Assembly: GCF_901001165.1 (NCBI RefSeq)
Contig: NC_042963.1
Location: forward strand, 44,378,005-44,442,004
Direction of reading: 5' to 3'
DNA: 64,000 nucleotides
Source of the DNA: Salmo trutta
Lineage: Eukaryota; Chordata; Actinopteri; Salmoniformes; Salmonidae
Under the pieces are notes generated by a model. The model was not told the origin of the DNA. It did no database searches and saw only the letters and a program-made list of their open reading frames with translations. The position numbers were made by a program, and so were the translations under genes. Each line of letters opens with the position of its first letter. The first letter of the stretch is position 1. Positions 12,277-24,291 of the stretch are shown here, piece by piece.

Positions 12277-13000
12277 AGGCCTCACAACCACAGACCAGCC
12301 CAGGACTTCCTCATCCAGCTTCTTCACCTAATTGTCTGAGACTAGCAACCTGGACTTCTGATGAAATTGTGCGTTTGCACAACCGAAGAATTTCTGCACA
12401 AACTGTCAGAAATCGTCTTAGGAAAGCTCATCTGCATACTCGTCGTCCTCACCAGGTTCTTGACCTGACTGCTGTTCTGCGTTGTAACCGACCTTAGTGG
12501 GCAAATGCTCACCTTCGATGGCCACTGGTACACTGGAGAAGTGTGCTCTTCACAGATGAATCCTGGTTGCATTTTATCAATGGCGATTTTAATACACAGA
12601 GTTACCATGACAAGATCCTGAGGCCATCGTCGTGCCATTCATCTGCCGCCATCACCTCATGATGCAGCATGATAATGCACGGCCCCCTGTCACAAGGACC
12701 TGTACACAATTCCTGGAAGCTGAACATTTGCCAGTTTTTCAATGGCCTGCATACTCACCAGACATGGCATGTTTGGGATGCTCTGGATTGATGTGTACGA
12801 CAGCGTGTTCCAGTTCCCGCCAATATCCAGCAACTTCGCACAGCCATTGAAGAGGAGTGGGACAACATTTCACAGGCCACAAACAACAGCCTGGTCAACT
12901 CCATTTGAAGGACATGTGTCGCGTTGCATGAGGCAAATGGCGGTCACACCAGATACTGACTGATTTTCTGATCCACACCCCAACCTTTTTATTAAGGTAT
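12277..13000 (+). pseudogene. Tc1-like transposase remnant
   Basis: Broken pieces of a Tc1 transposase follow the Rex1 segment. A helix-turn-helix-side fragment lies at about 12340-12497 (RISAQTVRNRLRKAHL). A DDE-domain fragment lies at about 12660-12850, with HDNARPP around the second catalytic Asp and PAYSPD after it. A deletion near 12569 removes the block with the first catalytic Asp. No intact frame remains. Confidence 0.78.
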
Positions 13001-13135
13001 CTGTGACCAACAGATATATCTGTATTCCCAGTCATGTGAAATTCATACATTAGGGTCTTTATGAACTGTAACTCAGTAAAATCTTTGAAATGGTTGCATG
13101 TTGCATTTATATTTTTGTTCAGTGTATATCCCATT

Positions 13136-13263
13136 CAAAACCCAATTTTCCCTAGCCCGTAACCCTTAACCTAACCCTAGCCCCAAACCCCTAACTCTAA
13201 ACCTAACCCCTAACCCTAATTCTAACACTAACCCTATTGCTAACCCTAAACCTAACCCCTAAC
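13136..13263. repeat. Degenerate telomere-like (CCCTAA)n tract
   Basis: The segment is a run of AACCCTAA, CCTAACCC and related hexamers with point variation. This corresponds to the vertebrate telomeric unit on the C-rich strand. It begins about 10 bp after the Tc1 right TA. It is interstitial and decayed, with no sign of a chromosome end here. Confidence 0.75.
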
Positions 13264-14527
13264 ATGCTGACAAAACCGGCTCCACGTTGTCTATACACAG
13301 CACAAAGATTCAAATACCAAAACCAACTGTGAACCAACTATATTCATTTTGGGACAGGTCGAAACACACATGAAACCTTAATGGACATTTACCTAGCTTG
13401 CTGTTGCTAGCTATTTTTTCCTGAGAGATTTGGTTGTATATTACCTAAAATGCATATGGTCCTTTTTTGGCTGGATCTTTGTCGAATTTTTTATCCATTT
13501 TGAGTCATACAAAATCGCGCGTTCACTACTCCGACAACTAATCCACAGAAAAAAAGGGGAAACCGAGTTAGTTTTTAGTTTTCTATGATTAATATCTCCT
13601 CGTTCATCATTCTTCTTCGGTGGATTTTACATGGAGGGTGACAATCAACTTTAAGGTGCATTACCGCCACCAACTGGACTGGATTGTGGACCTTGTTCGT
13701 CTTTCAATCACCCACGTGGGTTAGTATGCTTGTAAAAACCAATTAGTAGATGGGAAAGGCGGGACTTGCACCGCGTCAAACATCACAAATAGAACCAAGT
13801 TCTATTCCAAGTTCTATAGAATCAAGTTCTATTCCAAGTTCTATTTTAACGCCTAGCTACGCAGACGCTCATTGACGCGCAAGAGCAGTTTGGATAAAAT
13901 GATTGATAACATGTATGTGTACATTTATTTTGCAACACTTTCGCAAGCAAAGCAGACAGTTTAGTCAGCATGTAAGCCTAAAAAGCCTCTTTCCTTGTGG
14001 GGACCTGTTAAATGTCCCCACTTCCTTGTTTTACTATCCTTGCGAGGACTTATGGTCCCCACAAGGATAGTAAAACCAAAAACACACACACAGACAGTCA
14101 CAGGAGGCTCTGTCAGTATGCCTACCTACCTGTGGGACAGTAGCCTGTAACTACAGTACAGTATGTGGAGACAGGGAAGAAAAAAAAAGAGAAATGTTAT
14201 CATTATCATTCAGCATAATTAGGCCTTCTCAGCTGACAGCGTTAGCTGGCCTCTCATGGGAGATAATCTGGTCCCCTACGGGGTAGCTGTGTAACACATT
14301 AACAAGTAAAGGAAGACTCCTGCTATACACTGCAATATGGTTACAATTAGACTGATCATGCGATGGACGAATGGTGACAAATGAAAAGTAAAAGGTGTAT
14401 GTAACAGGGGGGATAATAACAGAGATTAAGTCAACAGCATCTTTCTGAATGAAGAAATGTCCTAAATTATTTGTATATCAAGAAATACTGATATAAAGTG
14501 AAGAAGAGGCTTGTTATTTTCAAGACA
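13264..14527. other. Non-coding, with small duplications
   Basis: I see no gene. A short direct duplication of AAGTTCTATTCCAAGTTCTA lies at about 13797-13848. A strong hairpin lies at 14028-14076 (listed separately). A block around 13840-13990 resembles dispersed repeat sequence I cannot name. Confidence 0.45.
14028..14076. repeat. Perfect inverted repeat (15-bp arms)
   Basis: GTTTTACTATCCTTG at 14028-14042 is followed by its exact complement at 14062-14076. The 19-base spacer also pairs partly (GAGGAC with GTCCCC). A second weaker GGGGA/TCCCC pair lies just upstream at about 13999-14020. It is probably a small palindromic repeat family. Confidence 0.75.
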
Positions 14528-14532
14528 GTTAA

Positions 14533-16423
14533 CCTGTTTGGGATAGGGGGCAGTATTTTCACGGCTGGATAAAAAAACGTACCCGATTTAATCTGGTTAC
14601 TACTCCTGCCCAGAAACTAGAATACGCATATAATTAGTAGATTTAGATAGAAAACACTAAAGTTTGTAAAACTTGGTGTCTGTGAGTATAACAGAACTCA
14701 TATGGCAGGCCAAAACCTGAGAAGATTCCATACAGGAAGTGCCCTGTCTGACAATTTGTTATCCTTCTGTCGCATCTCTATCGAAAATACAGCATCTGTG
14801 CTGTAACGTGACATTTTCTAAGGCTTCCATTGGCTCTCAGAAGGCGCCAGAAAGTGTAATGGGGTGTCTGCTGTCTCTGGGTGAAGAACAGCAGGAGAAT
14901 TTGTTCGTGGTCAGCCTGGGGACAGTGAGACTGAGAGGCGCGTTCATGAGAATTCTCCATTTTTTTCTTTCAGCCTTTGAATACAACGTCGCCCAGTTGG
15001 AAGATTATTGCTATTTTACGAGAAAAATAGCATAAAAATTTATTTTAAACAGTGTTTGACATGCTTTGAGGTACGGTAATGGAATATTTTGCTTTTTTTT
15101 GTCACGAAATGCGCATCACCCTTCGGATAGTGACCTGAACGCACGAACAAAACGGAGGTATTTGGATATAACTATAGATTATTTGGAACCAAAACAACAT
15201 TTGTTGTTGAAGTAGTAGTTCTGAGAGTGCATTCTGACGAAGAACAGCAAAGGTAATCCAATTTTTCTAATAGTAATTCTGAGTTTGGTGAGCCCCAAAC
15301 TTGGTGGGTGTCAAATTAGCTAGCCTGTGATGGCCGGGTGTAACGAGTGTCGTATGTGGAGGACCAGGACGCAACAGGGAAGTGTATACTCATCTTCTCT
15401 TTTTAATATATAAGAAGGAGAAACAAAATAAACACGTGTACAATTAACAGAAATGACACTAACAGTTCTGTCAGGTGACAAGCACAAAACAGAATACAAC
15501 TACCCACAATCCACAATACAAACACACCCCTTATTATAGGACCTTCAATCAGAGGCAACGATAGACAGCTGCCTCCAACTGAAGGCCCCAACACCAATTA
15601 ACTAAACATAGAAATACAAATGACTAGACAGAACATAGAAATAAACTAACAGAACAATGACCAAATCCCTGGACTAATAAATCAAATACCCCTCTCTACA
15701 TGGACACATTCACTCTGAACAATATAAAACAAATTCCCCCTGCCATGTCCTGACCAAACTAAACACTAACAAATAACACCTTTACAGGTCAGAACGTGAC
15801 ACCGGGCTATGTATTCAGAATATTGCAAAATGTGTTTTCGCCGAAAAGCTATTTTAAAATCTGACACCGCGATTGCATAAAGGAGTTCTGTATCTATAAT
15901 TCTTAAAATAATTGTTATGTTTTTTGGGAACGTTTATAATGAGTAATTTAGTAAATTCACCGGAAGTTTGCGGTGGGTATGCTAGTTCTGAACATCACAT
16001 GCTAATGTAAAAAGCTGTTTTTTGAAATAAATATGAACTTGATTGAACAAAACATGCATGTATTGTATAACATAATGTCCTAGGAGTGTCATCTGATGAA
16101 GATCATCAAAGGTTAGTGCTGCATTTAGTGGTGGTTTTGGTTTTTGTGACATATATGCTTGCTTTGAAAATGGCTGTGTGATTATTTTTGGCAGGGTACT
16201 CTCCTGACATAATCTAATGTTTTGCTTTCGCTGTAAAGCCTTTTTGAAATCGGACAATGTGGTTAGATTAACGAGAGTCTTGTCTTTAAAATTGTGAAAA
16301 ATAGTCATATGTTTGAGAAATTGAAGTTATAGCATTTTTTAGTTATTTGTATTTCGCGCCATGCTCTACCATTGGATATTGGTGAGGCGTTCCGCTAGCG
16401 AAACGTCTGTCCTTAAGAAGTGG
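14533..16423 (+). mobile_element. TTAA-bounded non-autonomous element, copy 1
   Basis: It begins after TTAA (14529-14532) with CCTGTTTGGGATAGGGGGCA. It aligns along its length with the copy at 20470-21921, sharing for instance AAAAAACGTACCCGATTTAA and GTCACGAAATGC. The right end near 16410-16423 is degraded. No transposase is present. A solo LTR interrupts it at 15339-15801; copy 2 preserves the empty site. The TTAA target and CCTG/CCTC-type ends suggest piggyBac affinity, which is inference. Confidence 0.72.
15339..15801 (-). mobile_element. Solo LTR, minus strand, TSD CCGGG
   Basis: A 463-bp LTR (TGTCAC...GTTACA when read on minus) is flanked by the perfect 5-bp duplication CCGGG at 15334-15338 and 15802-15806. 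The paralogous host element at about 21300 reads ...GATGCCGGGCTAT without the LTR, a natural empty site. The long hairpin shared by this LTR family is at 15541-15586; its three imperfect positions are G-U pairs. Confidence 0.93.
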
Positions 16424-17863
16424 TATTCTCATATACAAGTGCCCACTTTTTCTATACATCATTCAGGTGCCACAAAGGTTTCCCAGGTTAAAAAGCATCT
16501 CATTGCCAATTAAAGTCAGTTAAATCCCTAATCATAGCCAGTATACTGTTTGTTCACAAACTGTAAAAGGTGAAAGTGTTGCCACACTAAGCTATATCAA
16601 TAAAAAATGAGGATTTTGGTCAGAGTCAGATGACATGTTAAAGTTATGGTTTTACATGCTCCTGACTACAGTAATATAATCATAATTATGGTCACAGTTC
16701 AATATGCGTTCACTGTGAACAGCAATTCAAGCAGTGTATTTGTTTTAAACAACTCTCATTGCTTTGAAGAATGTATGTGTGTCTGTTGTCAGAGCTGACA
16801 ACAGGAACATAAAGGGCATCTGGAGACGTGACTTTGCATTTAATGAATTTCAGGGGAAATTAAAAAGAAACGGATCAATATACCTTAAAACTAAATGCCA
16901 GTAAGTGTTAGTTTGAAATAGGTATTTTACTTATTTGCCACAAGAGCCAGAATGACCTCAGCCTTTCCATTCAGTGGGAACAGTCACCCACTGGGACTCC
17001 AGAGAGTGGTGTGGAATAATGGAAATAAGAGAACACATCTCAAATAGGAAAAAAGTACTTGAGTATTTGGAGACTTTGTCATTACTTCCCAGGCTTGCTG
17101 TTGTTGTCTATAAACACAAACAATACATTTCCATGTATAATGCAGGATATTTTGGGCTCAGGCTGTGAGTGGAATATCTTGGTAGAAAGAGTGGAATATC
17201 TGGGTAGAAAATAAGTTTTCTCCAAGACACTCATCGACTTCCCCAACATCTTTGCATGACAACAGCACTGCAATCTCCATCACTTGCACTGTGTTCACCC
17301 AGGAACTGAGGCTAAAACATAATGATCTTATATTGTCTGTCTGAAAGGTGGCTGTCGTTATTCCTCATCTTGCAACAGAATACAGACTGATTAGCTCCTC
17401 CATTATTCCACCAAGTCTCAATTTCACAATTATTATATCACTATCCAAAATGGGCTCATTTTCTACACTCGCAGCTGCAAGCCTATTTCACCAGCAAGAA
17501 CATCAAGGCCACAATCAAGGCAATTTATGAAGTTAATATGGCACCTCCTCATCTCAAAGGGAGTTATAATGAAGATTGAGGGAACAGTTATTGATTGTAA
17601 TAAACCATTTGTCTCATTCCTTTTTCTTTTTTTGGTGTGGGGGGAGATTGTCTCATTTTGATATGATGGAGTCTACTGCTTAGAGTATGTAATGGTGGTG
17701 TAAATCAACAAAGTATTTTCAAAGTGTTTTTTTGAATCGTGAACTTTCATTAAAAATGAAAATTACAGGAAAGCATTCATACAGAAAAAACGTATTGTTA
17801 CATTATCTTTACCAGGTAAACATTATCTCTGTAATGTTGATGCATTTTCTTTACCAGATACAC
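16424..17863. other. No gene recognised
   Basis: AT-rich intergenic DNA. Short ORFs such as 16974-17168 and 17348-17530 show no recognisable motif or splice context. A local near-duplicate of CATTATCT...TAATGTTGATGC lies at 17820-17885. Confidence 0.45.
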
Positions 17864-17873
17864 ATTATCTTTA

Positions 17874-18831
17874 TAATGTTGATGCTTTACTGTTTTACCC
17901 ACATCATATGCAGTGGTGTAAAGTACTTAAGTAAAAAATACTTTAAAGTGCTACTTAAGTAGTTTTTTTGGGGTATCTGTACTTTACTTTACTATTTATA
18001 TTTTTGGCAACTTTTACTATTACTTCACTACATTCCTAAAGAAAATAATGTACTTTTTACTCCATACATTTTCCCTGAAACCCAAGAATACTTGTTATAT
18101 TTTGACAGGAAAATGGTCCAATTCACACACTTATAAAGAGAACATCCCTGGTCATCCCTACTGCCTCTGATCTGGCGGACTCACTAAACACAAATGCTTT
18201 GTTTGTAAATTATGTCTGAGGGTTGGAGTGTGCCCCTGGCTATCCATCAATAAAAAATAAAATAAAAAATTGTGTCGTCTAGTTTGCATAAGGAACTTGA
18301 AAGGATTTATACTTTTACTTTGACTTTTGATACATTTTAGCAATCCATTTACTTTTGATACTTAAGTATATTCAAAACCAAATACTTTTATACTTTTACT
18401 CAAATAGTATTTTACTGGGTGACTTTCACTTTTACTTGAGTCATTTTCTATAAAGCTATCTTTACTTTTACTCAAGTATGACTATTGAGTACTTTTTCCA
18501 CCACTGATCATATGTATATACTGTATTCTAGTCATGGCTCATCCTATATAACTACTGCTGTACACACCTTTTCTATTCATATACTGTCCATACTGTCTAT
18601 ACACACCATCATATACACTTACATTTATATTCCAGACTCTGACATTGCTCGTTCTAGTATTTGTTGATTTCTTTCTTTTACATTTTTTGGGGATTTCTGT
18701 GAATTATTTTGCAATGTTCGGTATTACTGCAATGATGGAGCATAAAACATAAGCATTTCACTGCACCTGCGATAACATCTGCAAAATATGTATACATGAT
18801 TAACGTGATCAATACAATTTTATTTTATTTT
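17874..18831 (+). mobile_element. LINE 3' UTR fragment carrying a hAT MITE
   Basis: Sequence from ATGTATATACTG (18510) to AATACAATTTTATTTTATTT (18831) reads like the 3' UTR and tail of a Rex1-type LINE (compare the tail at 52500-52864). A candidate 10-bp duplication, ATTATCTTTA, flanks the whole at 17864-17873 and 18832-18841. The hAT MITE 17911-18506 inserted later, near the 5' end of the fragment. The TSD assignment is plausible but not certain. Confidence 0.6.
17911..18506. mobile_element. hAT MITE, 596 bp, TSD ATCATATG
   Basis: Ends are CAGTGGTGTAAAGTACTTAA and its inverted counterpart ...TTTTTCCACCACTG. A perfect 8-bp duplication ATCATATG lies at 17903-17910 and 18507-18514. The subterminal DNA is packed with ACTTAAGTA/TACTCAAGTA words. 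Related copies are at 36117-38861 and 61286-61848. No coding capacity. Confidence 0.93.
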
Positions 18832-18841
18832 ATTATCTTTA

Positions 18842-19469
<628 letters not shown>

Positions 19470-19924
19470 ATTCCCTGTTACAAGGATTCATACAACATGA
19501 CTCTGCTTACAGCTGATGCTTTCCAATTCACTTAGAGCATATCTAAACCAACCATCTGTGTATGTTTGTGAGAGAGTATTTATGTGTTGTGTGTGAGTTC
19601 TATACAGAGCAAGAGAGATGTCAGGGAGGGGAGGAAGGGGAGGAAGGGGAAGAGGGAGAGATGGAGAGAGTGCATTAGTAGGGCATTTCACCCTAATGCA
19701 TTTGGTAATGATAACATCTGAAACTACTGCTCAATGCACCGTAGGAGCTAAAATTACAACAACAACCACATGAAGAGGGCTTGCAGTGTTTATAAGAAAG
19801 AGGAGAGAGAGAGAGAACTGGTTATTTCATTGAGAGTGGAAAAGTGTGGCAGTGATACAGAGCTTTGTTAGTCGATTGACAAAAGAGAGCGAACATATAA
19901 CATAACAAGCTTAAGGGTTAAAGG

Positions 19925-20450
19925 AGAATTTTCCTATTTCTGAAGTAAATCAAAAAATACATATATGTAAATGTCTACAACATCTAAAGACCTACATCAC
20001 TATACTGAGAGCTTGCCCTTCTTTAAAAGTACATATTTGGGTGTTTAAAAAAAAATATATATAATTTCTTTTGAGTGCCCTGATACTGCACAATGAGCAA
20101 TGAGGAATCGAATCGTGGCTGGTGTAAGTTTCTCAAAGCCAAGACAAATCACAAAGTGTCTGGATCATTCTAGACCGAGTGGTGCATCGGTCTAAGGCAC
20201 TGCATCTCAGTGCTAGCGGCATCACTACAGACCCTGGTTCAATTCCAGGCTGTATTAAAGTCAGCCATGATTGGGAGTACCATAGGGCGGCGCACAATTG
20301 GCCCAGCGTCGTCCGGATTAGGGTTTGGCCGGGGTAGGCCCTCATTGTAAATAAGAATTTGTTCTTAACTGACTTGCCAAGTTAAATAAAGGTAAAAAAA
20401 AAACATTTACATCAAAAACAAATGATTTACTTCAGAAATAGGAAAATTCT
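19925..20450. mobile_element. MITE with 28-bp perfect inverted repeats, carrying a SINE
   Basis: The 28 bases at 19925-19952 (starting AGAATTTTCC) are exactly the reverse complement of 20423-20450. The interior is non-coding and hosts the tRNA-derived SINE at about 20168-20400. I could not fix a target duplication, so the superfamily is open. Confidence 0.75.
20168..20400 (+). mobile_element. tRNA-derived SINE with LINE tail
   Basis: The head has a pol III B box (GGTTCAATTCC at 20235-20245) and a degraded A-box region (AGTGGTGCATCGGTCTAAGG). The 3' end reads GTAAATAAGAATTTGTTC ... GTTAAATAAAGG followed by poly-A. The tail matches the RSg-1-like LINE ends in this window. It is closely related to 39500-39724. 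It would have used the LINE machinery in trans. Confidence 0.85.
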
Positions 20451-20452
20451 GG

Positions 20453-20469
20453 TTTACATTTACATTTAA
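20453..20469 (-). mobile_element. Orphaned LINE 3' tail at inversion breakpoint
   Basis: Read on minus, this is TTAAATGTAAATGTAAA. From memory it is the usual continuation of the LINE tail ...GTCTGCTAAATGAC, whose body is now in opposite orientation and ends at 24283. It sits immediately left of the TTAA element copy 2. Confidence 0.6.
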
Positions 20470-22028
20470 CCTGTTGGGGATAGGGGGCAGTATTTGCACG
20501 GCCGGATAAAAAAACGTACCCGATTTAATCTGGTTACTACTCCTGCCCAGTAACTAGAATATGCATATGATTATTGGCTTTGGATAGAAAACACCCTAAA
20601 GTTTCTAAAACTGTTTGAATGGTGTCTGTGAGTATAACAGAACTCATATGGCAGGCAAAAACCTGAGAGGATTCTGAACAGGAAGTGGCCTGTCTGACAA
20701 GTTGTTGTTCATCTTGGCTCTTTTTATTGAAGACTGAGGATCTTTGCTGTAACGTGACACTTCCTACGGCTCCCATAGGCTCTCAGAGCCCGGGAAAAAG
20801 CTGAATGATGTCGAGGCAGCCCCAGGCTGAAACACATTAGGGTGTTTGGCAAGTGGCCGATCAGAAGACAATGGGCTTAGGCGTGTGCCCGAGTCCACCC
20901 TATGTTTAATTTTCTTTCGTCTGTTTACCTAAATGCAGATTCCGGTCGGAATATTATCGCTTTTTTACGAGAAAAATTGCATAAAAATGGATTTTAAACA
21001 GCGGTTGACATGCTTCGAAGTACGGTAATGGAATATTTAGAATTTTTTTTGTCACGAAATGCATCATGCTCGTCACCCTTCTTTACCCTTTCGGATAGTG
21101 TCTTGAACGCACGAACAAAACGCCGCTATTTGGATATAACAATGGATTATTTGGGACCAAACCAGCATTTGTTATTGAAGTAGAAGTCCTGGGAGTGTAT
21201 TCTGACGAAGAACACCAAAGATAATAACATTTTTCTTATAGTAAAGCTGACTTTGGTGAGTGCTAAACTTGCTGGGTGTCTAAATAGCTAGCCCTGTGAT
21301 GCCGGGCTATCTACTTACAATATTGCAAAATGTGCTTTCACCGAAAAGCTATTTTAAAATCGGACATATCGAGTGCATAGAGGAGTTCTGTATCTATAAT
21401 TCTTAAAATAATTGTTATGCTTTTTGTGAACGTATATCGTGAGTAATTTAGTAAATTCACCAGAAGTTTGCGGGGGGTATGCTAGTTCTGAACGTCACAT
21501 GCTAATGTAAAAAGCTGTTTTTTGATATAAATATGAACTTGATTGAACAAAACATGCATGTATTGTATAACATAATGTCCTAGGTGTGTCATCTGATGAA
21601 GATCATCAAAGGTTAGTGCTGCATTTAGCTGTCTTCTGGGTTTATGTGACATTATATGCTAGCTTGAAAAATGGGTGTCTGATTATTTCTGGCTGGGTAC
21701 TCTGCTGACATAATCTAATGTTTTGCTTTCGTTGTAAAGCCTTTTTGACATCGGACAGTGTGGTTAGATTAACGAGAGTCTTGTCTTTAAAATGGTGTAA
21801 AATAGTCATATGTTTGAGAAATTGAAGTAATAGCATTTCTAAGGTATTTGAACAACGCGCCACAGGATTCCACTGGCTGTTACGTAGGTGGGACGATTTC
21901 GTCCCGCCGGCCCTAGAGAAGTTAAAATGGTGTAAAATAGTAATTTGTTTGAGAAATTGAAGTAATAGCATTTCTAAGGTATTTGAATATTGCACCACGG
22001 GATTCCACTGGCTGTTGACTAGGAGAGG
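20470..22028 (+). mobile_element. TTAA-bounded non-autonomous element, copy 2 with doubled right end
   Basis: It starts after TTAA (20466-20469) with CCTGTTGGGGATAGGGGGCA and is homologous to 14533-16423. One right end occurs at 21921 followed by TTAA (21922-21925). The DNA then repeats the element's last ~105 bp and ends a second time at 22028 with TTAA (22029-22032). The second right end therefore appears to belong to another copy. It abuts half of a solo LTR (22033-22106), marking the inversion breakpoint. No transposase. Confidence 0.75.
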
Positions 22029-22032
22029 TTAA

Positions 22033-22106
22033 ATTTCACAGTTTAATAAATATGTGGAACGAAACAGACGCTGCATTTTGGTCCGATCATTCAAACAGCC
22101 GTGACA
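22033..22106 (+). mobile_element. 3' half of a split solo LTR
   Basis: Reads TTTCACAGTTTAATAAAT...GTGGAACG...CGTGACA, matching the last part of the LTR at 53780-54169 (from about 54088). It is followed by TTGAT (22107-22111), one side of the target duplication. The matching 5' part is at 24292-24600 on the minus strand, next to ATCAA. Confidence 0.85.
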
Positions 22107-23423
22107 TTGATGGTTCGTCGGAGGGCATAGCGGGATTTCTTATAAGCTTCCGGGTTAGAATCCCGCTCCTTGAAAGTGGCAGCTCTACCCTTTAGCTCAG
22201 TGCGAATGTTGTCTGTAATCAATGGCTTCTGGTTGGAGTATGTACGTACAGTCACTGTGCGGACAATGTCCTCGATGCACTTATTGATGAAGCCAGTGAC
22301 TGATGTGGTGTACTCCCCAATGCCATCAGAGGAATCCCGAATCATATTCCAGTCTGTGCTAGCAAAACAGTCCTGTAGTTTAGCATCTGCTTCATCTGAC
22401 CACTTTTTTATAGACCAAGTCACTGGTGCTTCCTGCTTTAATTTTTGCTTGTGAGCAGGAATCAGGAGGATAGAGTTATGGTCAGATTTGCCAAATGGAG
22501 GGCTTTGTACGCATCTCTGTGTATGGAGTAAAGGTGGTCTAGAAATATTTTCCCTCTGGTTGCACATTTAACATGCTGTTAGAAATTAGGTAAAACTGAT
22601 TTAAGTTTCCCTGCATTAAAGTCCCCGGCCACTAGGAGCGCCGCCTCTGATGAGCGTTTTCCTGTTTGATTATGGTGGAATACAGCTCACTGAGTGTGAT
22701 TTTACTGCCAGCTTCGTTCTGTGGTGGTATGTAGACAGCTACGAGAAATATAGATGAAAAATCTCTAGGTAGATAGTGTTGTCTACAGCTTATCATGAGA
22801 TACTCTACCTCAGGCAAGCAAAACCCTGAGACTTCCTTAGATATCGTGCACCAGCTATTGTTTACAAATATGCATAAGCCCCCGCCCCATGTCTTACCAG
22901 AGGCTGCTGTTCTGTCCTGCCGATAGGGTGTATAACCCACCAGCTGTATGTTCTTAATGTCATTGTTCAGCCACGACTCAGTGAAACATAAGATATTACA
23001 GTTTTTAATGTTCCGTTGGTAGGATATACGTGCTTTCGGTTCGTCCCATTCATTGTCCAGCGAGTGAACGTTAGCTAGCAGTTCGGAAGGCAAGGGCAGA
23101 TTAGCCACTTGTTGCCTGATCCTCACAAGGCATCCTGATCTCTTTCCGCGAAACCTACGTTTCCTTTTCCAGCGAATCATGGGGATCTGGGCCTGGTCGG
23201 GTGTCCGTAGTATATCCCTCGCATCCGACTCATTGAAGAAGAGCTCCTCGTCCAATTTGAAGTGAGTAATCCCAGTTCTGATGTCCAGAAGCTCTTTTCT
23301 GTCATAGGAGACAGTAGCAGCAGCATTATGTACAAAACAAGTTACGAACAATGTGAAAAAACAAACAAAATGGCACGCTTGGTTAAGACCCAATAAGATG
23401 GCAGGCCTACCCTCCATCGCCAT
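22107..23423 (-). pseudogene. Rex1 ORF pseudogene, N-terminal endonuclease half
   Basis: The first 263 codons (23423 down to 22632) form one open frame from an ATG: hydrophobic start, basic RWKRKRRFRGK, LLANVHSLDN, FTESWLNND, GGGLCIFVNNSWC and VAVYIPPQ. A frame shift near 22655 precedes AGDFNAGKL, and the second part (22567 to about 22107) carries PPFGKSDHNSILL and STDWNMIRDSSDG. The last in-frame Rex1 residues are RYALRRTI; the VTAV that follows is read out of the LTR. Confidence 0.88.
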
Positions 23424-23436
23424 CTTCTTACCATCA
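22107..23436 (-). mobile_element. Rex1 LINE, 5' half, inverted
   Basis: Minus strand. The segment runs from the LINE start (GAAGATGGCG at about 23436) through the endonuclease to the residues RRTI, where it stops abruptly at a solo LTR. The plus-strand Rex1 at 24601 resumes at exactly the next codon. The two pieces are therefore halves of one element. Confidence 0.9.
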
Positions 23437-23554
23437 AGTGGGCTTGGGTTTTGCTAGGGGGTTGTGGACATGGGTGGCGGATGGGTGTAATCCCACCCCT
23501 AATCCCGGACTCCGGATCTGAAGGTTGCATGTACTTGTTTATTTGTATTTTTTT

Positions 23555-23932
23555 ACTTTTTTTACCCCTTTTTTCTCCCCAATATCGATCTTGTCTCATC
23601 GCTGCAACAGGCTCAGTAGGTGAAGGTCAAGTCATGCGTCCTCCGAAACATAACACACCAAAGTGTGCTTTTTAACACCTGCCTGCTTAACCCGGAAGCC
23701 ATCCACACCAACGTGTTGGAGGAAACAAGCTGACGACCGAGGTCAGCCTGCAGGTGCCCAGCCCGCCACAAAGAGTCACTAGAGCGCAATGAGCCAAGTA
23801 AATCTCCCCTGGCGAAACCCTCCCCTAACCCAGACGACGCTGGGCCAATTGGACGCCTCCCTATGGGACTCCCGATCATGGCCGGTTGTTATACAGCCCG
23901 GGATCGAACACGGGTCTGCGATGCAGTGCCTA
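23555..23932 (-). mobile_element. tRNA-derived SINE, minus strand
   Basis: Read on minus, the head carries CACTGCATCGCAG, a B-box-like GTTCGATCCCG and GCCCAGCGTCGTCTGGGTTA, the same head type as 39500-39724. It has a different, longer body ending GGGGAGAAAAAAGGGGTAAAA (about 23560-23580). It lies inside the inverted segment. Confidence 0.75.
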
Positions 23933-23939
23933 GTTGTTT

Positions 23940-24283
23940 TGTTTTACCCCTTAACCATTCGTCATGAATGCCTAAACTACATTGTTTAACACTATCCAAA
24001 ACCTCATCCACCTCTGGCCTGCTCGCCCCACTACCTCTGAGGAAGCACAGTTCCTGCTCAGCCCAGTCAAAACTGTTCGCTGCTCTGGCACCCCAATGGT
24101 GGAACAAGCTCCCTCACGACGCCAGGACAGCGGAGTCAATCACCACCTTCCGGAGACACCTGAAACCCCACCTCTTTAAGGAATACCTAGGATAGGATAA
24201 AGTAATCCTTCTAACCCCCCCCCCCCCCCCATAAGGTGAATGCACCAATTTGTAAGTCGCTCTGGATAAGAGTGTCTGCTAAA
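23940..24283 (+). mobile_element. L2-like LINE 3' end fragment
   Basis: The plus-strand reading contains the LINE C-terminal signature APQWWNKLPHDARTAES and TTFRRHLKPHLFKEYL (to about 24195). A C-run follows, then the 3' end CTCTGGATAAGAGTGTCTGCTAAATGAC. Its expected AAATGT-type tail is missing here and appears to be at 20453-20469 in opposite orientation. The SINEs at 57799 and 60152 share this 3' end. Confidence 0.82.
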
Positions 24284-24291
24284 TGACAGGT

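Larger units (their letters stand above)
10159..13126 (+). mobile_element. Decayed Tc1-like transposon carrying a Rex1 copy
   Basis: The outer ends are inverted: CTGAACAAAAATATGAACGC at 10161 and its degenerate complement ending CAGTG at 13124, flanked by TA at 10159-10160 and 13125-13126. The left ~140 bp and the right ~850 bp belong to one Tc1 family. Between them sits Rex1 LINE sequence (10302-12276). The Tc1 part matching the 5' transposase region is missing, and a second internal deletion lies near 12569. The element is therefore a composite relic, not a simple nested insertion. Confidence 0.8.

Noticed and set aside
13136..13263. Chromosome end / true telomere
   Set aside because: The hexamers are degenerate and short, and ordinary sequence continues on both sides.
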